Shown here piece by piece: positions 11,332 through 24,813 of a stretch of 64,000 bases of DNA. Position numbers and translations under genes: made by a program. Positions within the stretch are counted from its first letter, which is position 1. Each line of letters opens with the position of its first letter. This stretch comes from Monarcha castaneiventris obscurior (taxonomy: Eukaryota > Chordata > Aves > Passeriformes > Monarchidae): the NCBI GenBank assembly GCA_026261815.1, contig JAMPIT010000884.1:12041001-12105000 (forward strand). The letters run 5' to 3'. The notes under the pieces were generated by a model. That model made no database searches and had not been told where the DNA came from. It saw only the letters and a program-made list of their open reading frames with translations.

Positions 11332-14300
11332 CTTTGGTCCACCCACTGGCTTCACTGAAGGCAGTGAATCCAGCTCTAGCTCATTTCAAGTAGGTTCAAC
11401 TGTGTCAAAGGTTACCCACAAGCTATTTCTTGATGATTTATAGCTGATGTCTACAGATGTCCTTTTATTTTAATGATGACTTCAATACAGATGTTAAGAC
11501 ATTCTTTGTCTTCACAGAAGTGTATGAGAGCGAAGTTGACATCTTTAAAACTGAATTTGAAGAAACTGATTCGCTTTTTCTGAACAGGGCCAGCTCTGGG
11601 CAGTTTTTATATCTTATCAAGGAAAAAAAAAAAGGAAAAAGGAAAAAAAAAAAAGCCCCCTTCATCCTTCTATACTAAAGCCACTATGTTTCTGTGACTT
11701 TTTCTGGGCACAAATCCTAGAGCACTGACTCAATGTGTATGTCACCAGTTAATTAGCATCAAGACAAGACACTGGAACACTTGGTAAGCATAAGATAATT
11801 TTATCTTTTCACCAGTAATAACATGTGTTTATATAGCATTATTTTGCTCTGCTTGAGCCCTGAGCGATTTACAAAGTGAGTCCCAAAAGATTCCATCATG
11901 GGAATCCTTCCACCCAGCACTGAACCACAATCATTTGGGGGCGAGGAACGACAGCACAGGAAAAGCAGTAGCAGGACATACTGCATCCACTTGAAATTTC
12001 AGATGTCATGCTGGTGAAACTGCTGAGAGTTGTCCAAATGTGCGATTGTTCTTAACCTCAACATTAGTCTGTGTGTGTGAGTGTGCACAAGGTCTGTGTG
12101 TATGTATGTGTTGAATATTCCTGACCCCAAATTTGGTCTGTGCTTTTACAGAAAATGTTGGAAGTACGGGCTATCCACCCATTTATGACAAATAATAAGT
12201 GGACAGAGATAAATTAATTAATCTCAGAGTTTTAACTGCAGACTCTATTTTCTGTGGACTTTTGAAACTAGGATGAGAGTACCAAGAAAGGGGAAGAAGA
12301 TCATTTCAGAGAAGATTAAGACTATTGGAAGTAAGCACAAAAAGGGGTCATTCTGATCTGCAAGCAAAGCAGAAAACAGCCAAGAGTTTATAGTAGCAGA
12401 GCTCAAGATTTACCAAGGCAACCAACAAGCTAAATTCAAAATATATTAACTTACAGCTGTAACCTGAAGCCTATACAGCTCTTAGCATGGCTAAAGATAA
12501 AAATAATCAGTGACCTGGAATGACTGCTCTCCCTGAGAGCTACCTTTCAAAAGAAAGAAATTCACAAGAACCCACACAACAAAAACACTCTCCCGAATTG
12601 CTACATACATATGTTTTCTTCCTGATTGTACACTGAATTAAAGCTGCTTTACTAATCCTGTCACTGTATTACTCCCTTTTCCAGTACACTGCTTTGCAGC
12701 TCTCTCTGGAGCATTCTGGAGACGAATAAATGCACCCCTGAAACTCAACTTTAGAAAGCTTTTTGTGTCAATTTTCCCATGGATATGTCATGTTGGGTTG
12801 TGTTTATCATTGTGCAGCTCCTGCTGTGTTGTGTTAGCTGGAAGTCACATAACACGATGTGGCTGATCCATGACGTGAGATGTCACTGCCCGTCACATCA
12901 GCTGAGATCCTGTGACAAACTCCTGTGCTTCATCTCCACATACACACACAGGCCTCTTGCTTCTAATCCACAAGTAGGTGCTGGCACAGCCACTCAAAAA
13001 AGTTGAAGGAACACTAATAACTTATGAAATAACTCAAAAGTTACAATACTTCTGTAACATCATGATTCAAAATTGAAAAACTTTCTCTGCACTGTTCCCA
13101 TTAGAGACATGATCTTCTCCTCCATGCACTCCGTGTGTCAAGATACTCAGAAATCTTTTATCAAACACTTTTTTTCGAAGATTTTTTTTACCAGTTCTGG
13201 CAATAGCTTATCTTTTCTTTAAAAGTAGCAGGGAAAAATGTAGCAACTTGAAATGAAACAAACAGAAACTAAACTAATTCATTAGCACAAAAAGTACACA
13301 TTTGAATTCAGTCTGACAGCATTAATGGATAGAGACACATGATCAACACTGAAATTTTAAGCTGGTTTCATATGTTAAATCCTGTCAAATTGCGCAAAAA
13401 TCCAAAGCGGTTTGTTGCATCAGCTTGTCTGCCTCAGATGTTCTTCGGATACTCCCGAATGTTCTCTCTGGACACTACTGAAGCACTTTTACTGGGAGAT
13501 TCTACTAGTAAAAAGTCTAATTCTGCTGTGAAGTATATATGCCTTAACAGAATTGTCAACATGAAATCTACGATTTGAGACTGAAAATTAATCCCACTTG
13601 AATAAAATAGTAAATCACAGATTAATTTTCTTAACTGCTTTCGAAGCCATTGCGATACATTTATACCAATCTCTAAATTTCAGGCAAGACAACATGAAGC
13701 TTTTTGTTTAAATGAGATTCTTACATACTCACAAGACTACAGGACCTTAAGGAAGCTATCCATTGTAAAATCACAACACGTAGCCACACTGCTTTGAAAA
13801 ATATGTGCACTCTAAAGTGATGCTTTCCACATAATGTCTCTGAATCCCTCTTTTGCAACAGCTCATTTTACACTGAACAATTCAAACTGCATTCTGTACA
13901 ACAAATGTGTAGTTCTGACAAACCTGAGTGAAATGGTTGCCAAACACTTCATATAAATCTAAAGTTAATACTAATCTAAAAGAAACCGTCTTGTTGAATT
14001 TGAAAATAAAACAGATTTTTCCACTCTGCTGCTAAATTTTGCTTCTCTTCAGCTATCCACAGCTACCAGGGATTAGAGAATAAAATGTTTCAGATTAAAT
14101 TATTTTTGGAGCTCCCTTGTTACATGATTACCATTCAGCTGTGGGTACAGGAATACTTACTGCAAAACTTATTTCTTTGCTGCTTAGTTTGAATTGCATT
14201 CTGTCAGAACATGTCAAGAGAAGGTAATTTCAAATCTAGCATGTAGTGTGGATACAAACCACCCTTCTGCAGACAAAGCAAGCAGTTTCTGGAAGCTGTC

Positions 14301-17300
14301 GGACTGATCACACTAGAACTTGATTCAATCACCTCAGAATTTCCCTTTCTATGTTGAAAAGGAATTCTACATTTGGTGAAAGGTGGCTACACTGCTGTCC
14401 ACTACACAGGCCTGCCAACACAGCTCTGCACTTTTTTTGACTATTAACACACACAATGAAATACTCAAACAATCTGAAGCTGCGAAAGGGAAGATTTAAT
14501 TCCTGATGTGAAATACCCAGTTCCTTTCTAGACGTATCCGATCTGGGAGAGTGAGAGTTCTCTGCTCTGTTTCCAGCTCTCTCCTAATCCATGAAGTAGG
14601 TACATTGCTACGCTACTATCACTTGCACAAGCCTGTGCTCCCGGAATAAACATATCCCTTGATTCAGAGACTCTTAACAATTCAGAGTCTAAAAAACAAA
14701 TCTCTGGAATAAAGGATGACCTTTACTTTTATAAGAATTTCATATTCTGAAGGAAACTATACATTAATCTGATATTGGCATAACTTCCTGGTTTGTTATC
14801 TATATTTAACTTAGAGCAAATATTGGTCGCTCATCTTTTCAGTGCTGCTACACTCAGCAGCCCCCAGTGAAGAATGATATACCCCAAGCTGAATTTAATG
14901 TATTTCTCCTCATGGCTGGTTCCCCTCCTTCAGCATAAAGACTTTTTTCGAAACATTTTTCAATTCTTCCCACAGACCAAGGCCACCCAAATGTAAGAAG
15001 TATCAGCAAAAACCACTGCAACCAGAAAAAAACAATTTTTCCTCTGTTTCATTATGCAGCTCCATATTGCACACTCTCCTAAAGCCCTTTTACTACTATT
15101 TTTAGGACTGCGGACAACTGGCAACGTCAGCTCAACAGTTCTCTCAGTGGCATTAAAGACCCCTTGACTTTGTGACACTGTTTTCTTATTTGGGACTAAT
15201 ACAGTTTCTTCTTGCTCTTTCTCATTCAAGCTCTTTGTTCCAACTGACAGAAGATGGGCAGTTCTGTCAAAAAGCTTTTGAGAAGTTAATGCTCAGGTAT
15301 TTCTAAGTAACAGGGTAAGACACTGAGCAGAAACCAAACGCCAGATCCCAGCACTCCTAAACACTGAGGGATTCTGGAATTGAACCTGACTTTAGTAACA
15401 GCTTCCTGAAAAGTCACAGTGCCTGCTGGAATACCTTGGTGTTCAGTATGGAGCCAATGATGTGGATCATTTAAACAAAAATAATGAGAACTACTAGCTG
15501 CTGCCCACCCCACCAATTTTGTTTATTTATATCAGGTGTAGAAGGCATTAACAGCAAAGAACAGCAGTGAAATAGTAAGGACACAGTGCTTGTTTTTTAC
15601 CACTTTGCTTTATACCTCTGTTTGTTCCCCATCTAATTTCTGAGGACCTCTCTTTCAGGAATAAAGCAGTCTTGCTTGATTTGTGTATCTCACTTTTGTT
15701 TTGTGATCAGAGATTTTGGAGGGTTTTTTGTCCTCTTTTTGTTACATTTTCTTCTGAGTTTTCATTATAAAAACTGCCATCTGAGCCTGACAAGGGTTAA
15801 CTGCCTGGCAACTTTTCTTGCGAGACATGCTCGTGCCAGAGAGACATGATAGCAGGAAAGAAGATCTGTGGACAGTTAATCTGAAAAAGCATCCTAGGAG
15901 CCCCTCCATACATCTAATTTATTTTTAGGAAAGTAAGGAGAGGTGTTAGGCAGGCAGAATGCTGTGCAAGGCCCTACCACTGCTGCTGCTGTTTAGATAC
16001 TGCTATTAACATTGCTTTTATTGTTTGGAACATATTTGCTATGTTAGAAAAGCACCTTACAAAGTTCCATTAATACCCATCCTTTTACTGTGCTCCAGCA
16101 AATAGTTTAAAAAGTCATTGTTTATATGCCTACATGTCATATATAGGAAGAAGAGCAAGGAAGAGGAAAACAACTTCAAAGATTCTGTCACCAACTCCAC
16201 ATTTTACTATTCAGGATCAAAAGCATGGGCAGCAAATGAGAAAGGCTTCCAGATACAGAGATTATTAACTACAAGAATGGACAGAGAGACTGAAGAAAGA
16301 GCATAGCACAGATGAGATCGCAGTTTACAGCTCCTTACTCATCACTGCATCTGTACTGTAAACTTTTTCTTGATTGTCTTATAGCTATTTCTGACCTGTT
16401 TGATGCACTGGCAAGGGGATTGGGAAATGCAATCACTGAAAAATGTCTTGGATGTACTGATGTAGAATATTCCAGTGCAATTTTTATTCTGGTGCTGAAA
16501 AGATTAATAGATTAATTTAGCAAGGATTTTTTTAAAAATCAGTGGCATATAAAGAATTGTGTCCAGCCTGGATACTCTCAAAAACAGAAGAGCTTGCAAA
16601 TGTTGGAGACGAAACTTCTGTAAATACAGCCTCAGTGTTTATCAGGGATGCTGTGTCTCACATCACTTTAATGAGAACTGCTGTCCTTCACTCTCAAATA
16701 CCTCAGTATTCTAATGAAAATAAGAATGCCTTAATTTCCTGTTGCTTGGACAGGCCTTCAGCAGCTGCTGAGCTCTCCAACCAATAAAGAGGGCACGGAC
16801 TGCCATGGGTATGTAACAACTCCTTTCCTTGTCACAACTCCTCCCACAACTCTCAAAACAAGAAAATTCCATCAGAAGTGTTCACTTTGGTGATCAGATA
16901 ATGTGAAACTAAAGCACCCTCTTCAGTTAAAGATTCAGATCAATATTTGTCTGAATATTGTAGCTGAGGAGAATGTGATTTTGTATATCCAGCTGCTTAC
17001 TGCTGTTCCTGGCTTGCCTGAAACACATTTCCTTTCCTTGTCACAACTCCCAGGTGCTACTGCTGAGAAAATGTAACATCACTGCCAGAAGTATTTGAAT
17101 AGAAGAAAAAAAAAATTGATTTGGACAATTTGTGTGCTCTTGTCATTGATGGAGACACAACTGTGAGTAGGGTTAGGGCTGAGGTCATAACAAGGTTAAA
17201 AGAAAAGTGCCCAGGAATTCTCTCCTGTCACATTTCACACTGAATTGCTCCTGTTTTACAGAAGATGCTACAGACAATGCACTTTGCTCCATTAAATATG

Positions 17301-20279
17301 GGGAATAGTTTAGCTACATTTACAAGCTACATTGAAAATTCACTCCAGAATTACTACACTTGAAAGGTTATATGGAAAGGGCTAGAATATTGCAGCATGC
17401 AGGCACCAGATGCTATATTTATCCATGACACATAAAAAGCCAGAAACAAAGGCAGGAATGAACAGGGCCCTGACAAGTGAGGGTGAAGTTGCTGTCCTTA
17501 TGCAATGGTGTAAAGAACCTCATCTGAAGCCAGTGAAGACTGGACCTATCACGTGAGAGTCCTGGTAGCATGGTAAAGGTCACTGTTTGGATAAACATAG
17601 TGTCTAAAACATTGCTTTATTTTATCTTGTGCATGGCCCTGTACAAGCAAGAGGCTTGAAATGAATCACAAGATGGGCTGGAAAGTTATTCTGCCTAGTC
17701 CTTATCGGCACCTCTGCATGTTCTCTCCTATTTACTTGGGAGCCTGCAACCACCTTGAACACCCAATGGGGCAGCATGCAAGCATTTACGTGATCAAAGG
17801 CAAAATGTGCTTAAGACAGACTTTGGAAATCCAGCACAATTTGGCAAACTTCAAAGATAGTTGCCTTTCAAACGGGTTGTGGAGGAGGCCTTGGTAAATT
17901 TGAATGGTATGATTAGCATACCGGCTGTTTTTAAAACTGCTCAAGAAGAAGCTGTGTTAAAATCCATTTCCGCAAGACACACGCATTTTTCTTTTGGACA
18001 GGCTCCACTAGCTGTGTTTCTTAAATCAGTTTTTCTGGCATGGATTTCTTCTTGGAAGAATGTACGACACCAGCTCAGTTTCCTAACCAAAACTTGACAG
18101 AATGTGTGCAGTACAGCATAATGGCATCTCTACTTCATGGCTTCCTAACAGTTACAGTACAGAACCCTCGGAAGTGAATTTGACTATTCCAGGTCACATC
18201 TGCTGAAAGGCGAGCAACACGACAGGAGATGCCAGGGTAGTCTGTCCAGCACAGTTCAAACACTAGTGAGGGCCACTGATAAAAGGTTTGCCAAAACAGG
18301 AGTTGCCAAGGTCTTAGAGGAGTTTCAGGGATGTTTTCAAGTCTTACTAGATTTAAAGGATGATCCTTGGCAAGCTCCCCCTGATGCTTCTCAGCATTTC
18401 TAGAGCCAACAGTTGTTCCATCTGCTGCTGAGGCTGACTTTGAAGAATCCTTGCAAAGAGCAGCACACTAACTTTAACATTACACAAGAGAAGAAAAAAA
18501 AAAGCCATAGCTTTTCAGAAGTGACCTAGATGTTTGCCAGTAGCTTGACACACTCTCAGGTAAGGCTGTCTCCTTGTCTCCAAACACTTGAGCATATTAC
18601 CAATGCTGTGCCAGTGTAAACTGTGGGCTGAAAATAGAGATTCAGTAAACAGCATCTATTGAAAGCTGTTCTAAGGCATTAACTATTCATCTGTGGAGGT
18701 CTGATGTACATTAAGAGTGAGAAAGATCACTACAAACTAACTTCAGGAACCAAATTGCTAATGAGGATTTAAAAAAAATAAATTTTAAAATGGCTGTAAA
18801 ACTCAAGACACACATCCCATGATGACAGAAAAATTATATATATAAAAAAAATCAACAAACAAAATAAACTTTTGGAGCTGTTGGACACAAACAAGCTTTG
18901 AAAAAGCAAATAAAGGTCCACACAGACATAAACGAAGGTGTTTACTTCCAACACATAAGCTTCAGTTTCTGCCATTGTGATGGATTTGCCAGTGTGTTTT
19001 CTGAGCCAGGCCACTGCACTATTATATAAGCTTTATTCTAATTAATGTAGGCTCTATAAAGGTTTCTTTATTGTTTAGTATTATAAATAATTGTGCTTCC
19101 AGGCTGGAGTTCAAAGCTCAGAACAGCACTTGCACAACAGCTCAGGCAGGTCAGGTGACCTTTCTCCAATTCCCATCTCTCTGGTGCTGAGGACAGACAA
19201 AGTGATATGTCTGTCATACGCCATTACCATTAGAACAGAATCTTGTTCTTTTATTACAACTGAACTCCGCCGGATTTCTCAGCAGGAATGCTAAGTGAAA
19301 TCAATGTCTTGGATTTCCAGGCTGAGCATGGAGGTCACAGCCACTCTATCATTTCTCAGCATTATCCCTTCTCTTTCTCTCCCGCTCTCTCAGAGCCTCC
19401 AACTGGCACACAGCAGATTGAAAACAGCATGCAGCACAGGGCTTACACTGCACAATTTTACAGCCTTTTGGAGCCCTCTTCCTTTCCTTTTGGCCCACTT
19501 TTTTAGTTTATTTTTTTCCTCCAATTTGCAAAGTAAGTTTTGTTTGTCTCCTATGGAACTGCAAGCCAAAGGCACTGGAACACCTAAAACCATGAAAAAG
19601 CAATAAAATAAAATAAAACATGAGAGAGAACAGAGATGATCTTGACAGCTGCCAGTTAAAAATGGTTATGCTCGATGTTACCAGCAGATATGGCAGGCTT
19701 TGTAACCCTGCAATTGCCACAAAATACACACTGTGCCCCTTAGATCTCATCAGAAATTCTCCTGCTACACAGGAGAAGCAAAATCAACATCGAGATTTTA
19801 AGTGTAGGAGATCTCACAAGCTGCCAGCCACACACAAAACCCTCCTTGCAAAGTGCACGAACTTGCTAACCAAACACTTTTTAAAAAACCCAAAACCCAA
19901 CAATCTACCATCAAGCACTGCACAGCTTTGTGATTTCTTGCTCTAAGAGAAGAGGCCAAGCCAAGAAAAAGCCACAGGAAGTCAGAAAGTCTACAGTAAG
20001 GAGAGAGGGAAGAGACAACCTAGAGCTTGATTCATCAACACAGCAGTGACTGATTTCAAGCCATGTCTTTCATTCTTTGAACATGTATCTCACTGAGCTG
20101 ACAATGGTATTATTTATTTGTCTGATTATTTTTAATCTGTGCTGCATTACTATTAGGGTAAAAACAAGACACTACTGTCAATTCAAGGAATCACTCCTGA
20201 CGTGATAAAGGACATGGACAGCATGCTAGAGGGCACCAACAAAAAGGAAGGACACATTTTTATCAAGCTCTTGCTGTCA

Positions 20280-20663
<384 letters not shown>

Positions 20664-21459
20664 CTACTGCAGATTATGTATTTTCCTTCCAATTGATATT
20701 TTTATTTAGCACATGTGTGTTTCAAGACATGACTTGTCATCTTCTCTTTTGAGACTCATTCCTCCAGGGATGAATGAGAGACGTCACCATGAGAAGTGTC
20801 CCAGCTTCCCTGTGTGTTCAGGGATTCAAAACAGGGAACAGAAGCTAATCCTCATGGTTTGCCTGAGCTACTGGACAATCTTTCCTTTCCTGAGATGACA
20901 CAGGCATAAAGGTATTTCCACCAGTAATATGCATCAACCCCTGTGAAACATATATGCTGTTTGATATGATGGTCTCTGTGCTACCATTTTATGTTTTTTT
21001 ATTTTATTTGCTGTGTTTTCCCAGGCTGCAAGGTGTTTGGGACAGGGAACATCAAAATTTTATTTAGTAATTACTGTGAGAGTCCACTCTCAGTTGGGTT
21101 GTGGGGAACCACTAGAGTCAATATAAATATACACAAAGCAGTGGTAAAGTACTGTCCATTAACTATTAGAAGCCCCAATAAATTCTAAGAACCCTTTCTG
21201 TGATAGATGCAGTGCAGACACAGAGTGGAAATATTTTTCTCTTCAAAACTAAACCAGTAAGGCACTTTAAACACATATATTATTACTAACATGTGAATAC
21301 TTATAATCACAGTCATCTGTTTAAAGTTAAGCACTACAGTAAGATTTTAAGGGACAGAGGTCAAAAGCAGTTAGAAAGTAGGCAAACTAGAAGTGCCTGG
21401 AAGCTCCCCTGACCTCCTAACAAAACATGGAGAAAATAAACATGGTGGGCAGGAGAAGC

Positions 21460-21469
21460 AACAATTGTT
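21460..21469. promoter_or_regulatory. Palindromic SOX-type site AACAATTGTT
   Basis: Perfect 10-bp palindrome built from two AACAAT cores overlapping at AATT. It is followed within 11 bp by CTTTGTG, another weak HMG-type core. It is a sequence match only. Confidence 0.25.
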
Positions 21470-22129
21470 GTTGCTTTGTGAACAGGGAGGAATTCCCAAG
21501 TCAGGAGCCTAAGAGAACAGGAATGTACTAACAAAGGCTTTCCCTCCTCAGCCCCAGCATCCTTTTCCAGGACTCACACTAGTACTGTGTGAGTGACTAG
21601 TGCTGTGCAATACATGTGTAAAAATGAACAAAGATACTCTCTGCCTGCAGGCGCTAACAGGGCTTCTAAGATGCATTATGACAAGGAATGAATGCAGAAA
21701 TATGGAACTGGGTGTGAAAAAACAGGGTGGCTTCAATATGACTAAGTTTAAGAAGTCTTGTTGGTAGTGCTTAATTGTTTTGATGTTGTTTCTCAGTTAA
21801 TTTTATATGCTGATAGATGAATGAAGGTTGGAGGGCACAAAGAAATGCCATCCCAAACCATCAAGTCTGAAAGAGGAATATGAGGATTCATTTCATGATT
21901 ATTCTACATGGATCTGTGCAAAAGGTGCAGAAACACTGCTAATATGAGCTTGCAGTACATAAGCCCTTAACTTGGTCAAATGGGCAAGACTTACTGCTCT
22001 GAATCTTGGACAACCCTGGGCATTGCCCCGTGATTCCCTGTACAAACTCTTCTGTTTGTTGGTGCACAGTCCTATCCCTTTCACACCGTTAAAAGTGGTT
22101 CACTGCTCTTTTAAGTGTAATCAGACACC

Positions 22130-22370
22130 AAGTTTTCACTTGTTTCTTTTTCACTCTATTCTTTTCAGACTCACTATTATTTTCAGTTTTGAATCCTTTC
22201 TATTTCTTTTCTCTACTTGGATCATCGCTTGATTCTTATTTTTCTGTACTTCTTCATCACCATTTATCCATCCCATCCTGCTTAGTCTCCTTCTCTTTCC
22301 CTATCATCCATTCATTCATCTGCTCTGTTTTTGCCTATTCCTCAAATTTATTTATTCATTTATTCTATGT
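22130..22370 (+). repeat. Pyrimidine-rich block
   Basis: About 240 bp is dominated by T and C (TTC, CTTT, ATTCATT motifs), ending in TTTATTTATTCATTTATTC. It is purine-rich on the SOX5 sense strand. It is not a clean microsatellite and no element was recognised. Confidence 0.6.
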
Positions 22371-24787
22371 GTTACCCCCAGCGAGTTTGAGCCAAATAGA
22401 TGCAAATCAACTACAGATAAAGTCATCAAAAACAATCCAGCCCCAAATAAGTCACAGATTCAAAAGCATGTATTTATCAGTTGAAGCTCATATCCATTCA
22501 TTCTTTCTAAAGAAGCCCAAATTCTGCAGGGAGAAAGGAACAAGGTCTCTGTGAACTGGGGAAGAACTACAGCAGGCAGTTCAATGAAAACCAAGCCAGC
22601 ACTATGTATGAATTAATATATCAGAGGGGCAATGGTTGTTAAAGAAATAGGATACATGATTAGAGAACAGCTCAAACATAATGGGACTCTGGAGCTGACA
22701 GAGCAGATCTAGGGAAAGCTTTTCCTTTTCTTTTGCTCCCTCATGAAAAAATGACAAAACAAATTTAGGCAACTATGGGAAAAAGACAAAAGAAAGTAAA
22801 ATGGCCATTAGGCAGGAAAGGTTCAAGCTTGCTGCTAATCTATAGTTTAGATATTAGAGAACATGTCTAGTCCACATAAAAATAACACAGTCAGTTTGGA
22901 CACTTGGCAGTCCTGAGCCAACTGGATATTACTGACAGGCCATACAGGGCCTGCTGAGGACTGAGTTTTACCAAAATTTCTGTGTGGGGAAGACTTTTAC
23001 AAATTAATCTTTATCCAAAGATGGAAACACAATAATTAAACTACATGAAATACATGCACAACACGGTGTACGAGAATCTGCACACCTTACGCCTTCCAGT
23101 AGTCTATGAGCAATGGCTGGAAGCTGGTTCCTCCTCACAGTACTATCATCAGGCACCTTTCTGACAATACATGCAGACTAAATAAGCACTGGGAATGTAT
23201 TTTTCTATGCAACAGCCCAGAAGAAAGCCCTATTTTCAGGTGAAAAATGGAATATATGGAATTTCAAATGCCTTATTCTCACTTCAGGGACGGACACATC
23301 TGAAGAGAAATGAAACACACAGTACGATGTGGAGTAACCTGAAAGGAGGGGTGAAAGAAAATCTATAAAGCCTTCATTCATGCTTTGTAAAACCTTCTGT
23401 CCCCCTGTTACCAGATTCAACATCTCACCTCAATATGATTTATTTTGAGAATTAAAACCAAACATTAATAAAATTCTGTAAGAGGTCCCTTGTTAGAGTC
23501 CTCTCTTAAAAGTCTCTGTCTGCAGCACAAACCAACTATTCTACACAAAAAGCAGAATCAGGCCCAGCTCTAAAATGAAAAGCATAAGTTTATGAAATTG
23601 CAAGAGTTTGAAACCTATTTAGCCAGTAAGATTGCCCCTATATCACCCTCCCATTTCAAAAACTGGAAAGAAATGCACAACATGCAGCACATTTATTTGA
23701 CTTCCACTATTTTTGAGCTTTTCCATTATTGAACTTGTCTATTCATATTTAGATGTTTCAGGACATGATGATCTCTAGCTTATACCCAAGGAATGGGCAA
23801 TGGTGTGACCAAGTGCTGTGAAACAAGATGGCTAAATGACAATAATTTGTGCATTCATTTCATAGAAAAACTGAACTCCAACAAAAGAATATTTCTACCT
23901 CTGCTTCCCTACTGCCTTCAGATTTTGGAACAATGAATAAACCTCTGTAGAAATATTCAACTGTCATCTAAAATGCACCCTTATATCCTATATAGTAATG
24001 AAACCAAGACCTCAAAAAGTGCAAGGATGTTATTATGATGTTATTCTGTATCACTCTTGTAATACAGTGGGTTTGAGCTTCGTAATTTTTACCCCAAACA
24101 GAGACTGGCTAAGGCATTTCCACCACCATCAGCTAACCTAAAGATTCAGTGTCAAATTCTATCACTCCAGGAGATTATTTTGTTGCACCTCATACAGGAC
24201 TACTTATCTATATGGTCTTGACTGGCTTATTGTGACCAAGGCATTCAGTTGCAATCAATGACTTGCTTTAGGCAGGTTTATTTTTGCTATCATAATAAAT
24301 AAGGATAATATTCTGAATTTCAAAAGATAGATAATACTTCTTCAAGAAGGCAGAATTGGGCTTCTGAAAAAGCAATTAAAAAGTAGCATCTATTGTTTGT
24401 TTATAACTAAATGACTATGTTTAGGCTCTCCTGCCCATGTGCAATATTGCATGTTTTGTTAATGCCTTCTCATTAACCTCTTATGAAAATCTGTATGGAA
24501 GCAAAATCATCAGAACAAAAGCACAGTTTGATACACTTTAAAATAAGCAGGAAGTATTGTTAATTTTTTAATGCTGCCCCTCTATTCTTAAGGTATTAAA
24601 CAAAAAAAATCCTCCTTCTCCCTAGGTCACCACCTAAACCATTTTTAATTCTTCCAATATATTAAGTAGAAATATTCAGCTGAACTCTCTAAATGGACTA
24701 GTTCTAAGACCTCTTGGCTTGATGACTCCGTAGCACATCAACAGCAAAGCCTTAAGGTTAGGCCAGCTTTGAAAACTTTCCCCTTGG

Positions 24788-24813
24788 GCATTGTTGTTAC
24801 ACGTTAACAATGC
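24788..24813. promoter_or_regulatory. Inverted pair of SOX-type sites (GCATTGTT n10 AACAATGC)
   Basis: A perfect 8-bp inverted repeat is separated by 10 bp. Each arm contains the AACAAT/ATTGTT HMG-box recognition core. SoxD proteins bind DNA as dimers and favour paired sites, so this geometry is plausible for them; function here is inference. Confidence 0.3.

Noticed and set aside
11818..11890. Possible L2/MIR-type fragment (TTTATATAGCATTA ... GCGATTTACAAAGTG)
   Set aside because: Suggestive of the TATAGCGC...GCGCTTTACAAA block but with too many differences to call.
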